DNA of 64,000 nt from Fimenecus sp045613585 (GTDB taxonomy: Bacteria; Bacillota; Clostridia; Oscillospirales; Acutalibacteraceae): NCBI GenBank assembly GCA_045613585.1, contig JAZLBG010000107.1:10847-74846 (forward strand). Direction: 5' to 3'. The notes below the pieces were generated by a model that had not been told where the DNA came from, searched no databases, and saw only the letters and a program-made list of their open reading frames with translations. Position numbers and translations under genes: made by a program. This document shows positions 33,149-40,615 of the stretch, piece after piece; positions within the stretch are counted from its first letter, which is position 1; every line of letters starts with the position of its first letter.

Positions 33149-33562
33149 ATGATTAAAGACATAATTTATGACCCGATTTTGTTGGCGATGAAATCGGAAA
33201 AGGCTACAATTGAAGATTTGCAGGTGGCAGAAGATTTGCTTGACACTCTCACTGCCAATGCTGATGGTTGTGTTGGTATGGCAGCTAATATGATTGGTGT
33301 ACATAAGCGTATCATTTGCTTCGATGATAACGGTAAGTATATGACTATGTTCAACCCCGAAGTCATTAGAAAGTCAGACCCTTATGAAACCGAAGAAGGT
33401 TGCCTTTCATTGCTTGGTGTTCCCCGTAAGTGTAAGCGTTATAAGAGTATAAAAGTGCAGTGGCAGACAGCTGAATTCCAGACCCGAATCAAAACATTCA
33501 CCGGATGGACAGCACAAATCATTCAGCATGAAATTGACCATTGTGATGGTATCTTAATTTAA
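33149..33562 (+). CDS. def: Peptide deformylase (short type)
   Basis: All three deformylase motifs are in 137 aa: 'GCVGMAANMIG' (40-50, variant of GxGxAAxQ with N for Q), EGCLS (83-87, metal Cys85) and QHEIDH (126-131). It removes the formyl group from nascent proteins. The start is the ATG at 33149 with AAGGTG upstream. Length fits the short clostridial type; the C-terminus is 'IDHCDGILI'. The gene is less AT-rich than the McrC and OLD genes around it, and a copy of its last bases recurs after the next gene. Accessory deformylases occur on mobile elements and phages; whether the host has another is not visible. Confidence 0.88.
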   Translation: MIKDIIYDPILLAMKSEKATIEDLQVAEDLLDTLTANADGCVGMAANMIGVHKRIICFDDNGKYMTMFNPEVIRKSDPYETEEGCLSLLGVPRKCKRYKSIKVQWQTAEFQTRIKTFTGWTAQIIQHEIDHCDGILI

Positions 33563-34012
33563 TGGTGATGCTATGAAAATTATAATTGATGCTGATGCGT
33601 GTCCCGTTGTGGATATTACTGTCAATGTGGCAAAAGAGCGTGGACTTGAGTGTATCATTGTTTGCGACAATACCCACACCATTGAAAGGGATGGCGCTAC
33701 AACTATAGTTGTTGATAAGGGTGCTGATTCTGCCGATTGTCGTATTGCTAATATCACCGAAAAGGGTGATGTGGTTGTTACGCAGGATTACGGACTTGCA
33801 GCTCTCGTGCTTGGCAAGGGCGGTAAGGCACTTAATCAGAATGGACTCATTTACACCGATAGCAATATAGAAAATCTCCTTTTCACCCGTTTTATAGGCA
33901 AAAAGGAGCGTATGGCAGGTAACAGGACAAAGGGTCCTAAAAAGAGAACATCACAAAACAATGCAGATTTTTTAAAAGCATTGTTAATATGCCTTGACCA
34001 TTGTGATGGTAT
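33534..34012 (+). repeat. Direct repeat of the deformylase 3' end bracketing the next gene
   Basis: TTGACCATTGTGATGGTAT occurs at 33534-33552 and again at 33994-34012, in the same reading frame, with similar bases for another 10 positions. The spacing is 460 bp and exactly encloses the YaiI/YqxD gene. Confidence 0.85.
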
Positions 34013-34022
34013 ATTGATTTGA
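33573..34022 (+). CDS. YaiI/YqxD family protein (UPF0178) with a deformylase-derived tail
   Basis: The family core is clear: 'IIIDADACPVVDI', 'DKGADSADCRIAN', 'GDVVVTQDYGLAALVLGKGG' and 'RTKGPKKRTSQNN' (PIN/NYN-like fold, function unproven; a nuclease role is suspected). The normal family C-terminus after 'RTxxD..F' is replaced here by 'LDHCDGILI', the same nine-residue end as the deformylase upstream. The protein thus looks like a cassette inserted into, or duplicated with, the 3' end of a deformylase gene. It starts 10 bases after the deformylase stop and is probably co-translated. Confidence 0.88.
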   Translation: MKIIIDADACPVVDITVNVAKERGLECIIVCDNTHTIERDGATTIVVDKGADSADCRIANITEKGDVVVTQDYGLAALVLGKGGKALNQNGLIYTDSNIENLLFTRFIGKKERMAGNRTKGPKKRTSQNNADFLKALLICLDHCDGILI

Positions 34023-34062
34023 TAGATGTTTGTTTGTGTTCGAAAAAATTAAGGAGTGAAAG

Positions 34063-35766
34063 ATGATGGATAATCACAACAATCCTGCGGTTGTTATAAA
34101 ATCAATTACATTTAATGATGGTAGTGAAATTGAATTTAATAGTGACGACATAGTATTATTGGTTGGAGCCAATAATGTCGGTAAAAGCCGTACTTTGAAA
34201 GATTTACAAGCAGATTTAATTGATAATGAAAATTCAAGAGTATTAATAAAAAAAGTTGACTATCATACCAGTAATTTTGCTACAGAACCAATAAAGAATT
34301 TCTTTGAAAGAAATATTCGTAAAAATATTCATGGTGACTATGTCGTTCCTGTGAATGATAATTGCACCCATCAATTCAGTGAATTTGATTTTGAGAATGT
34401 TTTAGACGGTGATAAGCGCTTCTACAAAGTTTTGTATTCATTTTTGTCAACAGAAAGTCGATTGAATATAACAAAACCAATTAGCTTTAATTATGGTGTT
34501 GATAAAACATGTTCAAACATATTAAATAAACTAGAAGAGCACCAAGAAATAATAGAGACACTAAACGAAATATTGTCATCAGCATTTGGGAAGGCTATTG
34601 ATGTGTATGAACGTTCTGATGATGATGTCATTGTAAAAGAATATAAAATTGGCGATGGCAAATTAATTACTGATGCAATTAATTCAAACAGACGAGAGGG
34701 GAAAAGAATACTGAAAGAACTGGATAGCCTACATCACCAAGGTGATGGTATAAGAAGTGCAGTTGCTATCTTAGCTTCTCTTATTGTTAACGAACATTCA
34801 TTGCTTTTGATTGACGAACCGGAAACTTTTTTACATCCACCTCAAGCGAAACTGATTGGAAAAAACATTGTGCAATTATCAGAGAATAAACAATGTTTTA
34901 TTGCTACACACAATATTGATTTCATTAAAGGTGTTGTAGAAGCAAATTCTTCTAGAGTAAAAATAATAAAGATTAATAGATATGAAAATGAAAATACTTT
35001 TAATTTAATTAAAAACAACAGCATTATTGAAATTGCAAACGATAAGAACTTAAAATATACAAACATTCTGGATGGTTTATTTTATAATCGTTTGGTGTTG
35101 TGTGAAAATGAAAGTGATTGCAAATTTTATGCCTCATTATTGGAAAATATGGATTTATCCAAGTATCAAAGTACGCTATTTTGTGCAGTTGGAGGTAAAG
35201 ACCAGTTCAAAAAAGTAATACCTTTGCTAAGAGAACTGCGTATAGATTATTTGATTATTGCTGATATAGACTTAATCGATAATAAAGAGAATTTAAAACA
35301 ATTAATGAATTCCATAGTAACAGATGGATATGAGCAAATACGTAAAAAGCATAATGATTTTTTGGAAAAATTTGAAGAAGGAACAAATTCTCAAGTTAAA
35401 ATTCAATGTGATATACAAAAAGAAATTAACGAGGCTTTCACAGATGAAAGATATATCTCACCGGAAACTGTTGATAAGATAAAATCGATATTAAAGAATA
35501 TTAGTTCTTTAAAATTATTGAAAAGGGGCGGAAAAAACATTTTGCCTCAAGGAGATTGTACAGCACTATTTAATGAGATTAATAATTACCTACATGAGCA
35601 TAATGTTTTTATTGTAGAATGTGGAGAAATTGAACGGTTTGTGCCAAACGTAGGTGGACATGGAAATAATTGGTTAGAGAAGGTATTTGAAAAGTATAGG
35701 GATATTGACGATAATGTTTACAATGACGCAAAACAGTTTGTTAAGGTAATCTTTAAAATTGATTGA
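34063..35766 (+). CDS. OLD-like AAA ATPase with C-terminal TOPRIM domain
   Basis: This is a 567-aa ABC-type ATPase of the OLD/AAA15 class: Walker A GANNVGKS (35-42), signature-like 'HHQGDGIRSA', Walker B 'LLLIDEPETFLHP' and 'FIATHNIDF'. A TOPRIM-type nuclease core follows from about 345: 'LVLCENESDCKFY' and 'YLIIADIDLI'. OLD-family proteins are DNA nucleases or infection sensors (OLD, Gabija GajA, PARIS AriA are relatives in a wide sense). No UvrD-like helicase or separate AriB gene is adjacent, so it may work alone. It has AAGGAG ahead of the ATG and its own terminator. Confidence 0.85.
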   Translation: MMDNHNNPAVVIKSITFNDGSEIEFNSDDIVLLVGANNVGKSRTLKDLQADLIDNENSRVLIKKVDYHTSNFATEPIKNFFERNIRKNIHGDYVVPVNDNCTHQFSEFDFENVLDGDKRFYKVLYSFLSTESRLNITKPISFNYGVDKTCSNILNKLEEHQEIIETLNEILSSAFGKAIDVYERSDDDVIVKEYKIGDGKLITDAINSNRREGKRILKELDSLHHQGDGIRSAVAILASLIVNEHSLLLIDEPETFLHPPQAKLIGKNIVQLSENKQCFIATHNIDFIKGVVEANSSRVKIIKINRYENENTFNLIKNNSIIEIANDKNLKYTNILDGLFYNRLVLCENESDCKFYASLLENMDLSKYQSTLFCAVGGKDQFKKVIPLLRELRIDYLIIADIDLIDNKENLKQLMNSIVTDGYEQIRKKHNDFLEKFEEGTNSQVKIQCDIQKEINEAFTDERYISPETVDKIKSILKNISSLKLLKRGGKNILPQGDCTALFNEINNYLHEHNVFIVECGEIERFVPNVGGHGNNWLEKVFEKYRDIDDNVYNDAKQFVKVIFKID

Positions 35767-35776
35767 ATCAACAAGT

Positions 35777-35820
35777 AAAAACACCTATGAGGTTATAAAA
35801 TTAACTTCATAGGTGTTTTT
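35777..35820 (+). terminator. Terminator of the OLD-like gene
   Basis: AAAAACACCTATGA / TCATAGGTGTTTTT with an inner GGTTA/TAACT pairing, and a T run. Confidence 0.85.
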
Positions 35821-35989
35821 ATATTGCGCTTGATGCTTTTGACTTGTAGGATTTATGCTCCCATAATATGAATTTTCTAAAGTTATTATAAGAACTCACT
35901 TTCAGGGGATGTAATATGTTTTCCTAAAAAAGAAAAGTTAGTTGTTTTCATTTATGTTTATAAGAAAAGAATATATAGAATTTTGCAGA

Positions 35990-36027
35990 TTTTTGTCACA
36001 AAATATTACTTTTAAACGATGTAAATA
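35990..36027 (+). promoter_or_regulatory. Shared-regulon promoter, copy C (membrane-protein operon)
   Basis: TTTTTGTCACAAA (35990-36002), 14 bases, CGAT (36017-36020), then TAAATA (36022-36027). The gene starts 36 bases further on. Confidence 0.8.
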
Positions 36028-36063
36028 ATGAGACTAATTGTAAAATATTTTGGGGGGATTAAT

Positions 36064-37020
36064 ATGAACAATCTTAGCTTTACAGCGTGTAGTTTTCATT
36101 TTAAAGAAACAAATAGTAAGGGAGATTATCGTATATTTGCTTTAAACAGTAAATATAAATTTAAAAAAATATCAAATACGATAGAAGCCGATTCTTTTGA
36201 TATTTTAAAAGGGTTCCTAGAGACTAGAAGCGGCTACATAAATGATGAGAATGAGGAAAAACTCTTTTCTTGTAGTTTTGATTCAATGGGTGAAAATGAA
36301 TACTTTAGATTTCTTATGGGGCGAATTAAATGCGGTTCATATGGATATTTATCGGATGTTGTTGATATTGATAGCATGAAAACTATCACAAAAATAAAGC
36401 CGAATCAAGCACCAATAAAAGATTTTTTGTTTTTTATTGCTATTCCAAAAGATAATAAACGAGTTACTGTGGAGAAAGGATTACTGTTTTTTCAAAACTA
36501 TGGACAATTTGGAATTAAAACAATAACACTTAAATATTTACAAGTATATCTCAATCAATTTCATATAACAATAAAATGTGGTAATATAGCACCTAAACTA
36601 TTTGTGGACAAGGTATTAACAAAAGAAGCACTTAATAAAATAATATTAATTAAGAACAACAAATCTCAAGATTTAGCGGATAAAAATTATTTTGGATTTG
36701 GACAAGAAACGCGTATTTTGTCACAATTAAAGTTGAATACAAATATATTTGATAAAATTAAAGGTTATGTGTCCCAAAATCAAACTTTATTCGAACTTGA
36801 GGGGCAAGAATATGATGCATTGAAAGTGCAAGTAAGAATAGGAGAACGAGAACGAGTTATTAATTTAAACAATATTGAAAATTTAAGTATAATAGAATCA
36901 TTGCCAAATGATTTGATGGATTCGTCTGGTGAAATAGATATAAATAGGGCAATTAATATTTTCACTGCTAACGCTAAAGATTATTTGTCAGAAATGGTTC
37001 TACAAATTACTCAAGATTAA
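36064..37020 (+). CDS. Unknown 318-aa protein, first gene of a two-gene regulon operon
   Basis: I do not recognise a family with confidence. It is a soluble protein with a beta-rich N-terminal half ('LSFTACSFHFKETNSKGDYRIFALN'-type start) and a central 'PIKDFLFFIAIPKDN' / 'GLLFFQNYGQFGIKTITLKYL' region. The charged C-terminal half ends in helices ('GEIDINRAINIFTANAKDYL'). The start is the ATG at 36064 behind GGGGGG; the longer frame to 36028 overlaps the promoter. The next gene, a membrane protein, starts 14 bases after the stop. A cytoplasmic protein plus a small multi-pass membrane protein is a layout seen in several anti-phage systems (for example Kiwa), but I see no sequence proof of that relation. 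Confidence 0.7.
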   Translation: MNNLSFTACSFHFKETNSKGDYRIFALNSKYKFKKISNTIEADSFDILKGFLETRSGYINDENEEKLFSCSFDSMGENEYFRFLMGRIKCGSYGYLSDVVDIDSMKTITKIKPNQAPIKDFLFFIAIPKDNKRVTVEKGLLFFQNYGQFGIKTITLKYLQVYLNQFHITIKCGNIAPKLFVDKVLTKEALNKIILIKNNKSQDLADKNYFGFGQETRILSQLKLNTNIFDKIKGYVSQNQTLFELEGQEYDALKVQVRIGERERVINLNNIENLSIIESLPNDLMDSSGEIDINRAINIFTANAKDYLSEMVLQITQD

Positions 37021-37034
37021 AAAGGGTGGTAACG

Positions 37035-37613
37035 ATGAGTGAATTTTTTACCAATCCTGCATTATGGATTGGCATAGGTGTTTTTTTTATTATAATATAT
37101 GCTAATATGAAAACAGATAACTATATTGATATTAGAAGCATTATTAAAAATCATTATTCAATATTTGATGGTTCAATAATTCAAATACTCTTTTTTACAA
37201 TTATTCCTTTATTTTTTGCTATAGGGTTTACCCTAGCACAAACAGTGACAAAAGATATTTATGATTGTTTAAATGTCATATTTTCTATTTTTGTTGCTAT
37301 GTTTTTTTCTATTTTATCAATATTACTTTCAATTTTATCAAAAGATGGAAAAGACGAAGAAAAAAAGATTAAACAAAATAAGGAATATCTCAAATTAATT
37401 GAACAAAGTAATGATACGGTTATTTTCGAAATATTACTTTCAATTGTTTTGTTGTTTATTATTTTAATATATAGTTTACTCCCTGAAAATACGGATATCT
37501 TTGTTAAAGTTGTTTTTAGTGTAATAATATATTATTTAACTGCTTCAGTACTGTTAAACATTTTTATTTTGATTAAGCGATTAAAAGCAATTTTTGATAA
37601 TCTTAATCAGTAA
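37035..37613 (+). CDS. Four- to five-helix membrane protein, candidate effector
   Basis: The 192-aa protein has predicted transmembrane segments at about 9-25, 50-70, 80-105, 135-155 and 160-180, with a charged loop 'KDGKDEEKKIKQNKEYLKLIEQ' between the third and fourth. There is no transporter motif. The start is the ATG at 37035 with AAGGGTGG upstream. It is translated from the same message as the 318-aa gene. By analogy with other two-gene defence operons it could be a membrane-disrupting or membrane-sensing effector (inference). No homology to a named family was recognised. Confidence 0.7.
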   Translation: MSEFFTNPALWIGIGVFFIIIYANMKTDNYIDIRSIIKNHYSIFDGSIIQILFFTIIPLFFAIGFTLAQTVTKDIYDCLNVIFSIFVAMFFSILSILLSILSKDGKDEEKKIKQNKEYLKLIEQSNDTVIFEILLSIVLLFIILIYSLLPENTDIFVKVVFSVIIYYLTASVLLNIFILIKRLKAIFDNLNQ

Positions 37614-37667
37614 TACTATATGAAACGTATATTATATAAGAATACAAATTCAATAAAAATTGTTATT

Positions 37668-37694
37668 CAACCCACATTTGTGGGTTGCTTTTTT
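37668..37694 (+). terminator. Terminator of the unknown/membrane-protein operon
   Basis: CAACCCACA / TGTGGGTTG with a 2-base loop, then C and TTTTTT. Confidence 0.88.
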
Positions 37695-37805
37695 GTTTGT
37701 GGTACTTGTTCAACTAACACACTTATTGTAAATAAATACGATAGGAGGATAGAGGTCAAAGTTAATATTTAATAAAACCTTATTATTTACAAAGGAGTGT
37801 TTTAG

Positions 37806-38120
37806 TTGATAAATACAGAAGATTTGAAGCGGATAATGAACGCCAACGAGAATTTATATTATGGTCGTAATTATATTAATATCCACGACCATTCGCATAA
37901 GTTTGCGGTGATTGATGATGCTTACAATGTCCCGATTATTTTTGTTCACTGTTACAACTACACAGAAGATGAGGCAGAAAAGCTGAGTCGTCTTTTTGAT
38001 AGTTTCTTCTATTATAAGTTGTATAAATTTCACATGGAAAACAAAATTGTTCTTATGTTTATCAACACGGATAAAATGGTAGCGTATATTAACAGAGCAG
38101 AGGAGAGTAGTGCTAAATAA
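37806..38120 (+). CDS. Small hypothetical protein (104 aa)
   Basis: The family is not recognised. It is soluble with aromatic residues throughout ('LYYGRNYINIHDHSHKFAVIDD', 'FFYYKLYKFHMENKIVLMFIN'). The start is a TTG at 37806 with AAAGGAG 9 bases upstream. It precedes the small minus-strand gene at 38161, and a bidirectional terminator separates the two. Genes of this size beside xis/int are common on clostridial elements and may regulate excision. Confidence 0.6.
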   Translation: MINTEDLKRIMNANENLYYGRNYINIHDHSHKFAVIDDAYNVPIIFVHCYNYTEDEAEKLSRLFDSFFYYKLYKFHMENKIVLMFINTDKMVAYINRAEESSAK

Positions 38121-38131
38121 GAAAACAAAGA

Positions 38132-38163
38132 AAACGCCACTCATTTTTGAGTGGCGTTTTTTA
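38132..38163. terminator. Bidirectional terminator between two small genes
   Basis: AAAACGCCACTCA / TGAGTGGCGTTTT, a 13-bp stem with a 4-base loop. The stop codon of the minus-strand gene lies in its edge. Confidence 0.88.
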
Positions 38164-38352
38164 ATCCATAAATACACACATATAACTACAGACTGCATTG
38201 GAGTCGGGCCAGATTAATCCAATGTAGTTATCTTCTATATTTACAAAACAATCATAATTTTTATTTTTTCGTAAGATTTTCAAAACTTCGTTGAAATCAT
38301 TGGGGTTTAGTTCGTGCTCAATACCATTAACGGTGATAAAAATTTTATTCAC
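38161..38352 (-). CDS. Small hypothetical protein (63 aa)
   Basis: It starts with a GTG at 38352 behind AAAGGAGTG, a good site. The sequence 'MNKIFITVNGIEHELNPNDF' followed by 'DNYIGLIWPDS' is compact and globular-looking, mixed alpha/beta. There is no known family. It converges with the 104-aa gene. I keep it because its ribosome-binding site is strong and it ends exactly at a terminator; the overlapping 114-aa frame on the same strand has neither. Confidence 0.55.
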   Translation of the reverse strand: MNKIFITVNGIEHELNPNDFNEVLKILRKNKNYDCFVNIEDNYIGLIWPDSNAVCSYMCVFMD

Positions 38353-38440
38353 ATCATCACTCCTTTATATAAGAAGTATGAAATAATAACACATCTTCAA
38401 AAGAAATGTTATCTGATAAGGATAATGTTTCTTTTTTCGT

Positions 38441-38737
38441 TTGTGTGTTGATTATAAAAATCATAATAATATTGTAATCAACACACGAGAGGAGATGGCG
38501 TTTTAAATGAAGCGGTATTAATTAAATAACCTTGTTTAGGTTGTTGTTTTCTTACCTTACCTTTCTTTTTTTTACACCGAGGGGAGAGGCGTTGTATTTT
38601 TTACAACGTCTCTTTTCTTTTTATAAAATTTTTTAATTTTTCACGTTTTTTCTATATTTGAAAAAAGCACGCATAAGTAATCTTTCATATTAATTGTAAA
38701 TAATTACAAAAGGAGTGTTACTTATGCGTTATGAATA
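38441..38737 (+). promoter_or_regulatory. Structured leader with two mini-ORFs upstream of the excisionase-like gene
   Basis: In the 474-base gap 38353-38826 there are three inverted-repeat structures. TGTGTTGATTA / TAATCAACACA pairs at about 38443-38486. A terminator-like hairpin, GAGGCGTTGTA / TACAACGTCTC with a T-rich tail, lies at 38585-38620. ACGCATAAGTAA / TTACTTATGCGT lies at about 38669-38730. Two minimal ORFs are present: MKRY (38507-38521) after GGAG, and MRYE (38723-38737) with GGAG 8 bases upstream, the latter inside the last inverted repeat. The arrangement resembles a translation-coupled attenuator. Confidence 0.4.
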
Positions 38738-38826
38738 ACATAATTATTAATTTTTTATATTTGAAAAATTAATTTCAAAAAATAATTCATATTTAAAACA
38801 AATAATTATTTAGGAGTGAATTCTTT

Positions 38827-39045
38827 ATGAAAATTAGTAATAACTATTCATTTGAAAATCTTGAAAACGAGCTTCTTACAGCTAAAGAGTTAAAACAGGT
38901 GATGCGTTGTGGCATCAATAGGGCATATGACCTTTTAAAATCAACAGCTTTCCCTTCAACAAAAATAGGAGGCCGTTACTACGTAACGACCTCGGCATTA
39001 AAAGAATGGCTTGTTATGTATGAGAACAAAGTGTTTTATATTTAA
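38827..39045 (+). CDS. Excisionase-like DNA-binding protein
   Basis: A 72-aa HTH_17/MerR-like winged helix fills the protein: 'LLTAKELKQVMRCGINRAYDLLKSTAFPSTKIGGRYYVTTSALKEWL' region. This is the typical form of Xis proteins of Tn916-like and other clostridial elements, which direct the integrase to excise. It converges on the integrase gene with a 4-base overlap of stop codons. AGGAGTG lies 11 bases ahead of the ATG. Confidence 0.85.
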   Translation: MKISNNYSFENLENELLTAKELKQVMRCGINRAYDLLKSTAFPSTKIGGRYYVTTSALKEWLVMYENKVFYI

Positions 39046-40202
39046 TCCAACAATTTAATTGTATTCACTTTATCTTCATCTTTAGTGTGTACATATTTAT
39101 TAATCGTAACACTTACATCCGCATGACCAAGCAGTTTGGAAACAATAGCAATATTCGCATCTTTTTTGTTGATGAGATTTGTAGCAAATGAATGACGCAT
39201 TGAGTGAGGACCGTAAATTTTATTTACGGTCTTTCCTTTTTCGTCGACTGCCTTATCCATTTCCGCTGCATAAAGAATATTTTCAAACATTCTTGCAAAG
39301 TTTCTTACAGTGATAGGCGTGCCTTCTGATGTGGAAGAAACATATTCAAAATCTCCGTTGAGATTATAAAGTCGTTCAAGTGCTTCTTTACACTTTTTAC
39401 TCATAGGGATTGTTCTTATACTTGATTTAGTTTTTGGTTTGTTTATAACATCCACGTAATTAGGGTCCGTGGGTGCTTTTTTATTGCGATTTTTTACATG
39501 TTGTCTTGTTTTTGTTATAGAAATTGTGTTGTTTTTGAAGTCAATATCATCCCATGTCAGAGCTAGAAACTCACCTGAACGCATACCAGTTTGACCAAGC
39601 ACAATGACAGCATCGCCAAGTCGATATACATTTTCTTTTTTACCTGATACGGTGTGCATTTTGGTAGCTGCTTCATAAATTTTGTTTAATTCTTTTTCAG
39701 TGTAAAAAACGATATCGTCAGAGTCTTTTGATGAGGCACTTTCAGGGATTTTAACATCTTCAAACGGATTGTCTTCATATTTTTTGAGAACTTTGTGGAA
39801 CCTTAAGGCAGCTTTTAAAGCTTCTTTTGCTTTCTTAATTGTCGACTTGCTAAAACCATCATTTGAAAGGTCATTTAACCATTTTTGAACTTTTGTTGAT
39901 GTTAAAGTTATAACTTGAACTTTACCAATATATGGAATAATTTGATGATTAACTATCTGTTCTTTGCGGTCAAATGTTGATGCTTTGTTAGCAATACCTT
40001 TTTGAATCTCTAACCAATCAGTGACAAGTGTTTCAATATTAGTTTTGCCATAGTCTTCAACTAATTTCCGTTGTTTTACATTGTTTTTAAGTTCGGTATA
40101 ATATTGTTCAGCAGCTTTTCGTGTTGCTTTGACATATTTTTTACCATTAAGATTAAAATAATAATTACCATCTTTTCTTTGATGTACGCGTGGGTTAGAC
40201 AT
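39042..40202 (-). CDS. int: Tyrosine-type integrase of the element
   Basis: This 386-aa phage-type integrase has an AP2-like arm-binding N-terminus (1-55), a SAM-like core-binding domain (60-145) and a catalytic domain with R208 ('TGMRSGEF'), a Lys near 259, H333-x-x-R336 ('HSMRHSF'), H360 ('LLGHADVS') and nucleophile Y370. The start is the ATG at 40202 with AGGAGG; the longer frame to 40277 overlaps arm-type repeats. It lies 226 bases inside the right copy of the tRNA-Trp repeat and is read away from it, as expected for the enzyme that inserted this element. Confidence 0.96.
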   Translation of the reverse strand: MSNPRVHQRKDGNYYFNLNGKKYVKATRKAAEQYYTELKNNVKQRKLVEDYGKTNIETLVTDWLEIQKGIANKASTFDRKEQIVNHQIIPYIGKVQVITLTSTKVQKWLNDLSNDGFSKSTIKKAKEALKAALRFHKVLKKYEDNPFEDVKIPESASSKDSDDIVFYTEKELNKIYEAATKMHTVSGKKENVYRLGDAVIVLGQTGMRSGEFLALTWDDIDFKNNTISITKTRQHVKNRNKKAPTDPNYVDVINKPKTKSSIRTIPMSKKCKEALERLYNLNGDFEYVSSTSEGTPITVRNFARMFENILYAAEMDKAVDEKGKTVNKIYGPHSMRHSFATNLINKKDANIAIVSKLLGHADVSVTINKYVHTKDEDKVNTIKLLD

Positions 40203-40267
40203 AATAAAACCTCCTATCAATTTTACTATACCACATAAACTCATATAAATCAATGCTTTTAAGCAAA

Positions 40268-40288
40268 AATGTACCAAAAATGTACCAA
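40268..40288. repeat. Right pair of integrase arm-type repeats
   Basis: AATGTACCAA at 40268-40277 and 40279-40288 has the same sequence and orientation as the pair near attL. Confidence 0.6.
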
Positions 40289-40427
40289 TTTAAGCGTTAA
40301 AGATAGTGAATTCAAGTGAAGATAAGTGAAAAATAGTGAAAATCAAAAAGTGCGAAAACCCTTGATAAATAAGGGACTTTGCGATTTCAAGCTATTTTGA
40401 ATAGATGGAAGTAAAATATGCTTCACA

Positions 40428-40470
40428 GGTTTTGGAGACCACTGCTCTACCAACTGAGCTATACTCATAA
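40428..40470 (-). repeat. attR: 37-bp core plus displaced tRNA-Trp 5' half (pseudo-tRNA)
   Basis: Bases 40428-40464 equal the attL core. Continuing to the position of the tRNA 5' end, the next bases match the tRNA-Trp acceptor strand except at acceptor positions 2 and 4 (ATGAGTA against AGGGGTA). It is therefore the old chromosomal 5' half, now lacking a 3' half and drifting. Possible remnants of its former promoter lie at 40490-40530. The rest of 40203-40615 holds the arm repeats and short direct repeats (AGTGAA). Confidence 0.85.
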
Positions 40471-40615
40471 ATCGATAGCTGTTAATACTATATATAATAT
40501 TAATGTTTTTTAGAATCCAAATGATAACTGTCCTTAAAAATGTACACATTAAAAGTATTTATAATTGCATATTTTGATAACTAGTTATATTATGAAATTG
40601 AAAAGAGGTAATACC

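Noticed and set aside
36064..37613. Assignment of the two-gene operon to the Kiwa system
   Set aside because: The protein sizes are similar, but the gene order is reversed and I could not recognise KwaA or KwaB sequence features.
37854..38198. 114-codon minus-strand frame overlapping two small genes
   Set aside because: It lies across a strong terminator and in antisense to the 104-aa gene, which has a good start site.
40428..40464. A second tRNA-Trp gene at the right junction
   Set aside because: Only the 5' half exists; the T arm and acceptor 3' strand are missing and two acceptor bases are changed.
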